A stretch of DNA of 64,000 nt from NCBI GenBank assembly GCA_951799445.1, contig OX637290.1, positions 22,438,987 to 22,502,986 of the forward strand, in the 5' to 3' direction. Positions 35,855-46,568 of this stretch are shown here, piece by piece (positions within the stretch are counted from its first letter, which is position 1; the number at the start of each line of letters is the position of its first letter). The position numbers and the translations under genes were made by a program. The notes beneath the pieces were generated by a model, which worked only from the letters and a program-made list of their open reading frames with translations, ran no database searches and was not told the origin of the DNA. The DNA is from Pseudisothecium myosuroides. Its lineage: Eukaryota; Streptophyta; Bryopsida; Hypnales; Lembophyllaceae.

Positions 35855-37100
35855 ATATAAATATTTATTATTATTGTATAAGAATGTATTACTTTTGAAT
35901 TAGATATTGTTGTAATTGGGACTCATAAACCTCTATGTGTACAAATGGAAACATATGCAGAAGTATTTGTTGACTTTGATGGCTTGTAAAATAACTTTCT
36001 TGGAGTAAGACAACCTAATTGTTAAGGCAACCTAATTTTACTATTTTGTGTAGATAAAGTATCTCCACAAATAAAGATGACTTTCATCCAAACAAGCAAT
36101 AATGAGAAAGAAACGTGAGTTTCAATATGTTTGCCATTGAGAAATTGGACGTCTAAGCACTAAGGGAGTAAAGGTTTAACACTTATAGAGGCTGATTGTG
36201 GGCAATGGTTGGCTTGGGGTATCCAAGAACATTGTTTAACGACCATGTCAATTTATTGCACTATGTCAAACGACTTCATTTTTTAAATATAATAAAGTAT
36301 GATTTCACGAAATGTGGTTTTAGCTTCCTACACTTGTAATGTATCAAGAAAAAAAATTCATCACAATCAAAGAATTTTAATGAATTTTAATGAATTTTTT
36401 AGTTGAAAAAAATAAGTTCTATCCCAAGCACCTAGAAGGCTAGAATCCTTGAAAACAAGCATTTGGAATATCAAATAATTTTATTTTCATATCATTTTTG
36501 GATGTGACTTACATAAAGTAGTCTAGTATATAAGATAATTAATTTTATTAATAAACATTTAATAAATTGTGCACTATGATGCTTGCAAATTCCAAAATTC
36601 AGTGTTTTTTTCTCACATCTATGAAAAGATTCAAAATTAAAATTTAAAAAAAAAAAAATCATTAGGAATATACATCTTGATCCCATTGAAGTGCAAGATT
36701 TAAAAAAAATAAAATTTAGGGTCTTCTTACTTGATCAAGATGAACAAATTAGACAAACTTTGAACGATTTAAGCAGAAATAACCTAAATAGTGTGAAAAA
36801 GAGGGATACTCCAAGCCGACCATTGCCCTTATATATCCTATAGTAGTACAGATCCCACCTGTTGGCATGTCGAAAGTTCAATTGGCAATAAGTGAGGCTC
36901 TAAAATCTACATTAAATAGTGAAATTAGGTTGCTTTATCCGAAGAAAATTACTTTATAAGCCATCAAAGTCAACAAGTATTATTATAGATGTTCTTGTTT
37001 ATACACATGGAGGTTCATGAATCTCAAGTACAACAATATTGAATTCAAAAGTAATGCATTCTTGTAGAGAAACGGTAAATATTTATATAATATAGAATGC
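35855..37100. repeat. Large imperfect inverted repeat, arms about 0.3-0.4 kb
   Basis: The left arm (about 35855-36240) and right arm (about 36800-37100) are reverse complements over long stretches. Examples are TTGTTGACTTTGATGGCTT against AAGCCATCAAAGTCAACAAG, and GGGCAATGGTTGGCTTGG against CCAAGCCGACCATTGCCC. The spacer is AT-rich and non-coding. It may be a foldback transposon. Confidence 0.7.
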
Positions 37101-37334
37101 TGAGTGCATAACATTCAGTATTGACTATTGCCTTCTCCCTGACCAAATGGTGTCGAATACATGACACCATTTCATCCGCCGGATGAAATGGTATGGTATA
37201 TTTGACACCATATCAGTAGCTAAAGAACAGGTGTCAATCCACACAAGATTTGCCAGTAGTGTAGTCAGTTAGTAAGTTCAATGGATGGTACTTTCAATTT
37301 CATCAAAGTAAATAACTAAGCTTCAAAGCTTTAA

Positions 37335-38394
37335 CCCCTAAAAGTTTTTGACTATGTTTTCACCAAAAACTGCCACTTCTAATACTATTGCCAAATTTTA
37401 GAAAAAAAACATTTTTGGACACATGTAACCATAGGATCTTGTAGTAAAGTTATTTGAGAAGATGTCAAAAAAAATTCAGAATTTTTCACCATGTGGATTA
37501 CAAGATAATAGCGTTTGAATTGACAAAAATCCTTTTTTTGTCCCTGCAAAAAAACGGGCAGCTACCCTTCACAAGGTCACATTTGTATGAAAAATGTCCA
37601 AAATGGTGGTTACTCTTTGGATTCATTCTTCAAGGCAAGTTGTCTACATCAGCGATCTCAAAACTGGCTAAATTTCGCTCGGTTTCTACTTAATTTTTTT
37701 TGCCCTCAATGTAAATAAAAAAAAAATCTTCCAAAAATGAACATTTGGCTAAAAACCTTGAACCGGTTTTGAGATTGTTGGGCTACATGCTTGAAAAATT
37801 TCAGATCATTTGGAATTGTATAACATATAGGAAAAAATAGTAAGTAGGAAGAGGTAGAGAATGATTCAAAACACTAAATTGCTGAGTATTTATTTATGGA
37901 ATTGAAAAATGCCAATCCCAATGTTTGTAATGTTGTAATAAACAATCTACATCCAAATTTTATTTTATTTTCCAAAAATATTGAAAATTGAGTTAAATAA
38001 AGGACTTCAAAGTTTATTTTATAGTAGAGATTCCATAACTACCCTCAAACTAAGACTCCTCATAACTTTTGACTCATTGATTGGAATGGAATGATTCAAA
38101 GCTTCCCATGTATATATAAATCTAAAGAACCAATTTCAAATTTTTATTTTTCAAAAAGTGATTTTTAAAGAAGTTTTTTTTGTTGCCCGGGTTGTCCGCC
38201 TACCAATGAAAATGACATGTCATGCAATAACGTTTTACCCATATAGTCAAAAGTTATGAAAATTGTTGGGCCTTAAAGCTACTCCTTGGGAAAATATTGT
38301 GTGAAAATTTTAAGGAAAAAAATAAAAATTCCGCTCGTAGTGAGCTGCCCAAAAAAGCTATGTTCTCAAAAAAGCATGTTCAGTGCATTAGGGA
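37335..38394. mobile_element. TTAA-flanked MITE, copy 2
   Basis: It starts CCCCTAAAAG and ends TTAGGGA, with TTAA at 37331-37334 and 38395-38398. Shared interior words include ACATGTAACCATAGGATCTT and TTCAGAATTTTTCACCATG, also present in copies 3 and 4. At 1060 bp it has a decayed right end and no coding capacity. Confidence 0.7.
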
Positions 38395-38514
38395 TTAAAG
38401 TATAATTATGAAACATTGAGCCAAAAATTCATGGTTAATAGTGAATTAGCTACTAACTCACTAAGCTTTGAAATTTATTTATTTTTCTGTTTTGAATAGG
38501 GGAGACAAGTTGTT

Positions 38515-39066
38515 TATATACATATGGGATGGTAGGAGGTAAATCAACCCATGTGGGATATGTAAGTTAGAATTAGTAGGAGCTCAAGTCAAAAGCAAGA
38601 ATTGTGTTTAAAGTAGAATTTTAGACCTCGTTTAGGCATAGTAGAATAACCTTTTTCAAAAACCTTGAACTAAAAAAATTTGGTAAATTAAGTTCAGTTT
38701 CATCTCCAAAAATCCATTTGAGATTTTGAGTCTTCAATCAAAAGTTATGGACAAATTTCAAAGAGGGCTTGGAATGGCCTTCCTTGACATTTTGAAACAT
38801 CCTCTTTGAATTTTGTCTATAACTTTTGATTGGAGGCTTGAAATCTCAAACAGATTTTAGGATATGAAACTTACCTTAATTTACCAACTTTGCTTAGTTC
38901 AAAATTAAAAAATAAATAAATTATTCTACTATTCCTAAATGAGGTCTGAAATTTTACTTCAAACATAATTCCTACTTTTGACTTAACTATGAGTGGTTGA
39001 GAAACTACAAATTCTAATTTACTTATCCTACATGGGTTGTTCTACTTCCTACCACCCATGAGTATA
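38515..39066. repeat. Long hairpin (foldback), arms about 270 bp
   Basis: Both halves pair over most of their length. For example, GACCTCGTTTAGGCATAGTA on the left faces TACTATTCCTAAATGAGGTC on the right. The outer GGATGGTAGGAGGTAAATCA faces TTCTACTTCCTACCACCC-type sequence. The centre lies near 38785. It is a candidate foldback element or hairpin-RNA locus with no ORF. Confidence 0.8.
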
Positions 39067-39400
39067 TGAAGAGCTTTTCTTCTAACATGAAAACTCACAA
39101 TAAGATATAGATTGCAATTGGATAGATTGCATTGGTATATTACTTGATTGGATTCTTTGAAATTTGGGCAAACCATCTTTTACATCTCCAATTATTTGTT
39201 GATTTGCATGTGTGGGCCTAGAATTAGTAAAAAAATGAAGTGCACCATAAGTGTATTGTCACTGTTCTAGCTCACATTAATGATGTGGATGAATTTTGTG
39301 GATGAGGACTTCAGAGAGGTGAAGGCAACCTCTATGAATATTATGTGAAGGTGAAGGTTATGTGAAGGGCAACCTAATCTCACTATTTTGTGTAAGTTAA

Positions 39401-40582
39401 CCCCCAAAGGACCGGACTGCGTTTTTTGGGCATATAGAAATTTTGGGCAGGTACGTATGACTAGTGATTAGCATATTTTAGGCTGAAATTTTAATAGAAG
39501 GTGGAGACAAGGAATATCTTCCATATGCACTAAATTTCATGACATTTGAAATAGAAGTCAAAAGTTATGGCCAAATATGTTACTGTTTTCGTAACTAGGC
39601 AGTCCGGGCGAGAGTCCGGGCAGATCTAAAAAATATCATTTTTTTCAAAAATATAAATTTGAAATTGATTTTCTAGAGTTATATATACGGGGAAAGCTTT
39701 GAATCATTCCATTTTGACCAATGAGTCAAAAGTTATGAGGACTTTTAGTTTGCGGGCAGTTGTGAATTCTCTACTTTGAAATAAACTTTGAAGTCGTTTA
39801 TTTAACTCGATTTTTAATATTTTTTGAAAAAAATAAAATTGTAGGATGTAGATTGTTTATTACAACATTAAACCCGTTGGGATTGGTATTTTTTAATTCC
39901 ATAATTAAATTCTTAACAATTTAGTATTTTGAACATTCTCTACATCTTTCTACTTACTATTTTTTTCCTATATGTTGTACAATTCTAAATGATGTGAAAT
40001 TTTTCAAGCATACAGCCAACTTGTTTAGGAAACTTCAAAGAAGCACCACCATTTTCGACATTTTTTCATTGAAAAGTGCAGCTGCCCGATTTTTTGCAGG
40101 GTTCAAAAAAATGATTTTGGTGAATTTGAATGCTCAGATCTTATTATCCACAATGTGGAATTTTCTGAAAATTTTATCACATGTTGTCAAGGCATCATAA
40201 TACCAGATCCTATGGTTACATGTGTCAAAAAATGATTTTTTCCAAAAATTTGGTAGTTGTCCCAGAAGTGACAGTTTTGGAACATTTTTGGTGAACACAT
40301 AAGGTAGGCATCCCAAATGCGCCACTGACCTTAAAGCGCCATCTTCACATTTCCAAAATCAGTTATATACCTCTGTGAAAGAAACACTTTTAGAACCAAA
40401 CTTTGTTCCTTTATAACTTTTGCATGCAGTATCCAAATGTCGTGTTCTTTGGTGCGTTCGAACCTCCTTTCCCTTGCCAACAAGAATATATAAGAATTTG
40501 AACAGTCTAATAGTAGTAATTAGGCACAGTAGCAATTAGTGACGGTTTTGGGATACCTACCTTAGTCATGGAACTTTAGGGG
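39401..40582. mobile_element. TTAA-flanked MITE, copy 3 (inverted relative to copy 2)
   Basis: It begins CCCCCAAAGGACCGGACTGC and ends ACTTTAGGGG, bounded by TTAA (39397-39400 and 40583-40586). Its reverse complement aligns with copy 2 and copy 4. A TA-flanked AGGTAGG MITE is inserted near its right end. It spans 1182 bp including that insert. Confidence 0.8.
40302..40562. mobile_element. TA-flanked AGGTAGGCATCCC MITE, subfamily c
   Basis: The termini are AGGTAGGCATCCCAAA and, reverse-complemented, AGGTAGGTATCCCAAA, each flanked by TA. It is 261 bp long and nested inside TTAA element copy 3. Confidence 0.8.
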
Positions 40583-40586
40583 TTAA

Positions 40587-41428
40587 TCTACTTTTCACGT
40601 CATTGAGAGCAATCAGAAAGCCCAAAGAATTCACATGCAAATCACTGAATGGGAGCGCTGAGGACCCGATCTGCGGATAATACCTCCAGACTAGGTGAGC
40701 CTACAATGATGGTGAACATGTCCACTTGAACTTAGGGTGAAAACACCAAACCCATTTTTCATAAGTAGATTTCTATTGAACCTGTCCTGAAAACTACAAT
40801 TTAACTATACCCATACCCACTTAACCTGCAATTAATGGACAGCCGATTTTGGTGTTATGATTAAGCTATTTCAATGGCCTATGGAAAATTCTTAGTAAAT
40901 ACATGTCTTATCCAAAAATTATAATTTTTTCTTGGAAACTGATTCATGATGTTCAATTGCTTATGCTACAAAAATATTTTTCTTGAGAAAGGTGCCTCCA
41001 ACTGCACTGAATTGCTTACTTTGACGCCGTTTTGGGTGTTGTCACCTTAATTGAGGTATTTATTTGGGCAACCGGCGGAAGTGCTCCAATTCTTTCGTTT
41101 CCCTGAAGGCCTGAACATTAGTTCTCCCTGTTTTGAGAGTTTTTGGAAGATGGACGGATCCTGCTCTTCTTGCAGCAGTTCTGAGAATGGTGAGTTTCGT
41201 TTCCACTCAAGGAGTTTTGGCTTATCATGGAGGGGATGGGAGGCTGTAAGTTAGTTGTCGTTCAACATCATACTTAGTTACTAAGTTAACACTAAGTTAG
41301 TGAAACCTTCTACATATGCCCATCCTCTCTCCTTGTTGAAAACACAGAAATGGGTAAGTCACCGTCGTTTGAAACCTCTACATATATAGTCTGTGGGTTT
41401 CAGATTGTACTCCCGTGTCTTGGATTTA
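40587..41428. other. Intergenic DNA with one exon-like start
   Basis: An ATG at 41149 opens MDGSCSSCSSSENG and runs into a good donor (AATG/GTGAGT, 41190). I could not join it in phase to the downstream gene. Otherwise nothing was recognised. Confidence 0.35.
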
Positions 41429-42110
41429 TAGTATGCATTGAACCCAGACCGATATTGATACCGACATGTGGTAGAATCCATGATGGAGGAGCTGGAGGGC
41501 TTCTCTTGCCATATTGCTCTAAGTATCTGGCAGCTCCACTTGAATCATCTTGTAATTTGATATAGAATTGGGTGTCAGTGTGAACAATTTCAAGAAGAGT
41601 TGTGTCGGTGTTGTTTCCAAACTTGTTTTGGGTCCTTGAATGTTGTCGGTGGGATGAGCACAAGGTTATGGTCTCACATACTCACTCAGAGGATCGAGCC
41701 TTTGGTATTGCGACTGCTATGTTACATTGCTTAAATCCCTTTGTCCAATTAAATTCTGAAGGCTATCGCATTTCCATGACCTGGCACACCATTTCATTAG
41801 CAGTTACATAACCGTCATCTGATTTATTTGGTAGAAAGCTTGTTGCATGACCACAAGCTTCGTCAAGGATTCAGAAAGAGCGAACTTACAGTACTGGATC
41901 AATTCGACTCCTCATGAGCCAGTTTAAGACGCTTTCTTTGCACAATAGACTGGAAGTGACCAAAATTCTTATACATGATCTGTTGAATTGCTAATTGCTT
42001 CTGTGGGATCGGTTTTCGTTTTCTTCTTCCACTTTGACGTTGAAACGAAATTCGTTGTTTTTCTTTACAAAATGAGGGTTTCGCTGCACTCCGCACTCCG
42101 TTGGTTGGTC

Positions 42111-42344
42111 CTCCCTCGGTCCCGAAAGAATTGACCACTTTGAGTAGGTCATATGGAGGCATTCTTGTGGCCAATTTTATTGTAGGTTGCGATGAACACG
42201 TGCAACGTTCTTCATTGATTCTGGTGCTACTGTAAAATTTACAGCCTTTCTGAGTTATATTTTTCACAGTATGATCAACGAAGTTGGTATAAAACGTTTT
42301 CAACAAAACTGTAGACACTTCAAATCAGGACGGGACGGAGGGAG
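42111..42344. mobile_element. Stowaway-like (mariner) MITE, copy B
   Basis: The left end is CTCCCTCGGTCCCG and the right end CGGGACGGAGGGAG, followed by TA. The 5' flank no longer shows TA. It is 234 bp long and orthologous to the interrupted element in copy A. Confidence 0.7.
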
Positions 42345-42423
42345 TACATGAATGTACTGGTTGGCCGATGCTGTCAACCTCTGAGGAAAGAAACAGTAGT
42401 ATAAAGTCTAGCAGTGTCTTTTT

Positions 42424-44937
42424 ATGGTGTTTCCATCCCTCTTGAAGGTCCCTTGGGTCCCCCCCGACGTGTGGGACGCCTCCGTCGTAACAACCCTGTG
42501 CGTAGCAGTCTTTTCTATGGTCGCCCCATGGCTCCAGACCCTCGTGGAGTCACAAGACGCATGGATTCTATTTGTAGTAGCCGCTCTGGTTCTGTACTGC
42601 CTGATCGAGGAGCTTCGTTGCCAGCACCCTCACTCGCTGTGCATTTTCTGTCTGTTGGATGGGCTTCTGAGCCAGAAGGTGTATGACCCTCTGTACGTTG
42701 TGATCGAGGAGTTTCTGTACATCCCGTTGTGTGTCATTGCCGAGGAGCTGTACTACGAGGTCGCAGGTTGTTTGCAGGGGATGGTCTCTTTCGTCCGAAA
42801 TGATGTGACGCCGTCCATATTGTGATGACAATGACTTGCTCCAGTGTGCACGCATGTGGATTGCCTGCTGTGTTTGGTGAACAGGATCAAATGTATGTGA
42901 GTTTCGCTCATTTGCTTTCTCTGTGTGAATTTTACTTGACATGTGTCGGTTGAAAGAGTTGCAAGAGGAGGATTAGGTTTATGGAGATCAGGGTTATGAA
43001 CTTGAAGCCAGGTTCGGCTCTGGTGAGCACGAAAACTTCTGAAATTCTGTGGTCATGTGGGATGTATATCTTGCAAATGCCCAGATATTGCAAACCAGTA
43101 TCTTCAATTTTAGACATCGTTATTAAGAGAGTCTTTGTCATGAATCAGGCGAGGTGTTTCTATAGTCACAGTAATCTAATTTAAGCTTCCCTAAGATGCA
43201 TAGGAAGGCCTGCTTGTGACGGTAGTGATATGAATTGTATGCGTTGGATATGGCCTGAGAGGGGAGTGGGCTTTGCATCATCGAAAGCTGCATCTACAGC
43301 TTCAATTCCTGATCCACTCGCAGTGCACCTGCTTGTTCAGCTGGTGTTCCAAACCTCAAACCATTACTGTTTATCACTGCTGTAGTCAAGATCTTTGGAG
43401 CAGTTTGCCAAAACACTGAACATGAATGTTGCATGTTTGGTCATCAGGTGGAAGTGGGTTTTGTCAAGGAGAGAAAATGAGTCACGTGACAGATGATGAA
43501 ACAATGGTGGAGTCTTGTGGCTCCCAGTCGAAGGGATACAGTCTCCTCTGGCACGTGCTGAGGATGATTCTGTATCTCACGAGCATTGCGTATGCTATGG
43601 TGCTGCACTTGGCGCTTGGATCTGGTGGAAGCTCAGTTGTGTCTCAAAACGCTGTGCAGATTTCACCTCTGCAGAACCTTCTCGAGAGGGGAAATTTATT
43701 GGCAACCGAGGTCTTGTAAGTTTACTGGCCACCATTACCCAATTTTTGGAAGAAAAATAGTAGTATGAAGCTTTTTGTTCAAAATCAATCCAAAGGACTA
43801 GATAGACTTTGAGAGCTTGAGGAGGTTATTTGCAAGACATAATGCGCAATTCATTTCATTGAAACCTGGACATTTAGAATCTGCACCTTTTGTTTGATCG
43901 AAGGGCTCACTTTGAACAAAAGGGTTGAGCAGGTATATATGCTTGCCTGACTAGTGTAAACTAATAAGCAAGGCACAATTGTTAGACTTGGCAATGTGAA
44001 TTTTTAGCCTCACGAGCGTAGACTCTCAAGAAGGTCATTGGACATAATGCTAAGTTGTTACCGAATCTAATACGTTCAGATCTGTTTTTTGGTTGATCAG
44101 AGGGCTGGCATTGAGTTGAAAGGGTTATAGAATACTCCTTTCTACTGACTAATCACCAATGAGAGAATGACAATCATGCATGGTTGCCTTGAAATTGAGA
44201 CTTAGTGTGATTCCAAATGTAACAGTTGTCACCATGCTTTTTTCAGTTGAGTGGTCCATACCCTTGGATGAGAGTCACAAGTAAGTGTCCTAGCTACACT
44301 GATTTGTCTAATAGTGCATGAACTTGCATATGGTTATAGCTTTTTTAAAAGGAGTATTTATTTTAACAATGATAATTGTAACAAAGCCTCTTTTAACATG
44401 AATAGCACTAGTACACATGAAAGTCACAAGTAAATAGTAAGTAATCCCTCTGAGAAAATGCTTGTGTGCAGAGACGCTGACGCCGAGATCATGATCTATG
44501 GCGGGTCCACCTTGCAGCTCAAAATGGTGGTGATAGCCGAGACGGTGGTGCCCTACGATGACCGCCACCTTCTGTCCATTTATGTGCAACGACAGCTCCA
44601 TGCTTCGGATGTCATCAGTTATGCACAGCAGAGAGCCGTGCTGGCGATGGTGGATATGGCACCTGCCGAGGCTGCTGTTAGCAACGAAGAAATCGAAGAA
44701 ATCGGAGAAATGGGCTCTCTTTGGAACTCTGCTGTTTTGGCTCTCTTCAAAAGACAGGACAGCAATATCCATTTCATGTTGATTGGGTAAGTATTGTTTG
44801 CTTTCAGCTTCCAAATTCAATGAAGCTGCCTGCGCATATTTTAGAATTCTCTGAAATGACAGAATGATTCTCCATTATCCTCCCATTTCAGGGAATGCCA
44901 GGATTGTGTACTTAAGACATCCCTGAATGCTTATTAG
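42424..44937 (+). CDS. Unrecognised predicted membrane protein (copy B, open)
   Basis: Exons 42424-42766, 43448-43715, 44472-44786 and 44892-44937 join in phase to 323 aa. The first exon is strongly hydrophobic (VVTTLCVAVFSMVAPWL; WILFVVAALVLYCLIEEL; YIPLCVIAEELYYEVA), suggesting two to four membrane segments. The second has another (MILYLTSIAYAMVLHLAL), and the third is soluble and acidic (MVVIAETVVPYDDRHLL; AEAAVSNEEIEEIGEMG). No known domain was recognised. The 3' end is uncertain. A possible donor GTACTT within the last exon would instead lead to an acceptor at 45498 and the end GASGATVGLELDTEV...VVSGPD (stop 45585-45587), outside the duplicated block. A 34-bp exon-like piece (44247-44280) flanked by AG and GTAAGT lies in the third intron but does not fit in phase. 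Confidence 0.5.
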
Positions 44938-45497
44938 CTCTGCACCAACACCAAGGGGATTAGGCCTTAGATCAACACAAACTACATCTAATTTGAATTA
45001 AGAAAGTTTGAGTGGCTTAGGAACTCTAGAGATACGTGATCATGGAGTCGGAAGCCCCTATACTGCTAGCATATCAGGATAAATTCACATTAACGTATAT
45101 CTCAAGATAATGAATGTTTATCGTGGGATAACGTGCCTCTGGCACTCAGATCGTACGTTTATGCCAAGTGATGTATTGACGTGCTTGCTAACCTAAATAA
45201 TGCGTCTCTGAGATCTCATGTAAGATTTTTCTTATGTCTAGTGTTGATTACTACTGGAAATTGACCCCTGGTTCGTAACTTAAAATAAGAAGCACTAAGA
45301 AATCAGGTAAGAAGCCTTTTGTAGTTTTGAAGCTGCTCTATGGAAAAAACGTATCCTTGTAGCGTAGCTACATGTTGTTTGTGGTGTGGAACGTGTTAAC
45401 CTCAATGATTCGTATTGAGCTTCGTGAATTACTATCTTACTACCAGTGAACGTTTTCTTGTAAAAGACATGTTTCATTGCTAATATGGAAGGTGCAG

Positions 45498-46568
45498 GGT
45501 GCGAGCGGAGCCACGGTTGGGTTGGAATTGGATACCGAAGTCAAGGCGAAATTCTTGGAACGATGTGTTGTCTCGGGTCCTGACTAACAGGGTATTGATA
45601 CAGTGGCATGATTTTCACTTGACTCCATGTTTGTTACTTTACGATTAATGCAAATTCTTGTGCTCAATCTTCATGCAAGAGTCTGTGAAAAGAAGTTTTC
45701 CTTGATATTTTCCGGCAATTACTTGAATCTGTAGAATGCATTGGTAAAATGACGCCTCTTTATTTCATTGCATTGGATTTCTCCAGTTAATTTCGCAGTT
45801 CGTTTGCCCCAAGATTGTTAGTACCCTAAATTCCTAGTTACACAATCCCCAGAGAACTTTGGTTTTGCTGGATGGCATATGTTCTATGTGACAAAATCAA
45901 CACCTTGCTGACATAGACTTTCAATTTTCGTAGAAGATGACATCTGCTTTTTGAAGCCAGAAGAAAAATCGCTAATGTTCAATTGCTTTGGAAACCACAG
46001 CAATTCAGTGAATAAATCTGCAAAGTTATCTTGTAATGATCTCGTACATCTTGTATCAATCTGCAGATCCGAAAGGAGGCCAAGAACTACGTATGGCGAC
46101 GTGACACAACAGTTTCAGATCCACCGACACTGTCTTGATGCTATTAGATCCAAGTGAGGAGGTACGCAGTTTTTATGTCACTCGCATTGTCCAGCGGACT
46201 TTGTCGTAGGGCCTTAAACCCCAAGTTTTATGCTTTCCATAATCTCTGTTGAATGCACAAATGCACCGGTGAAACGATGCCACTCATGAATTTAGGGTGT
46301 ACGTGGACCATTCCAAGCATGCCATTTATCGAAAGTTTTAGCCATAGATACTCTGGATTTGAACAAATAGCCTCTTAACGTATCCTAGTCCCTTGAAGAG
46401 CCCGAGTTATTTCTCTGAGATCCAACAGTCGACTTAAATCGCTTCCATTCTTGATCACTAGTTAATGGTTCACTAATGCAGGATGCAACTTTCGTCGTTG
46501 AAGGCGCCACCAGAAGGCCATCTCGGAAGCTACCGGAGCCACTCATCCACCGGAGTTTTTCTTCTTGA
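45498..46568 (+). other. Candidate extra 3' exons of the copy B gene
   Basis: Three blocks follow good acceptors and end in stops or fade out. These are 45498-45587 (after GGTGCAG; ends VVSGPD), from 46066 (after ATCTGCAG; RKEAKNYVWRRD) and from 46483 (after AATGCAG; DATFVVEGATRRPSRKLPEP). Each could be an alternative terminal exon. None is proven, and copy A lacks all of them because the duplication stops near 45395. Confidence 0.3.

Larger units (their letters stand above)
41429..45395. repeat. Segmental duplication, copy B (compact)
   Basis: It aligns with 26800-35025 but lacks all of that copy's private insertions, so it serves as the empty-site reference. It carries the intact version of the shared membrane-protein gene and an uninterrupted Stowaway-like element. 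Confidence 0.85.

Noticed and set aside
41400..42318. Minus-strand frames in copy B (EQYGKRSPPAPPSW block) as an antisense gene
   Set aside because: The equivalent in copy A has stops, no splice model connects the frames, and part of the frame overlaps the Stowaway-like element.
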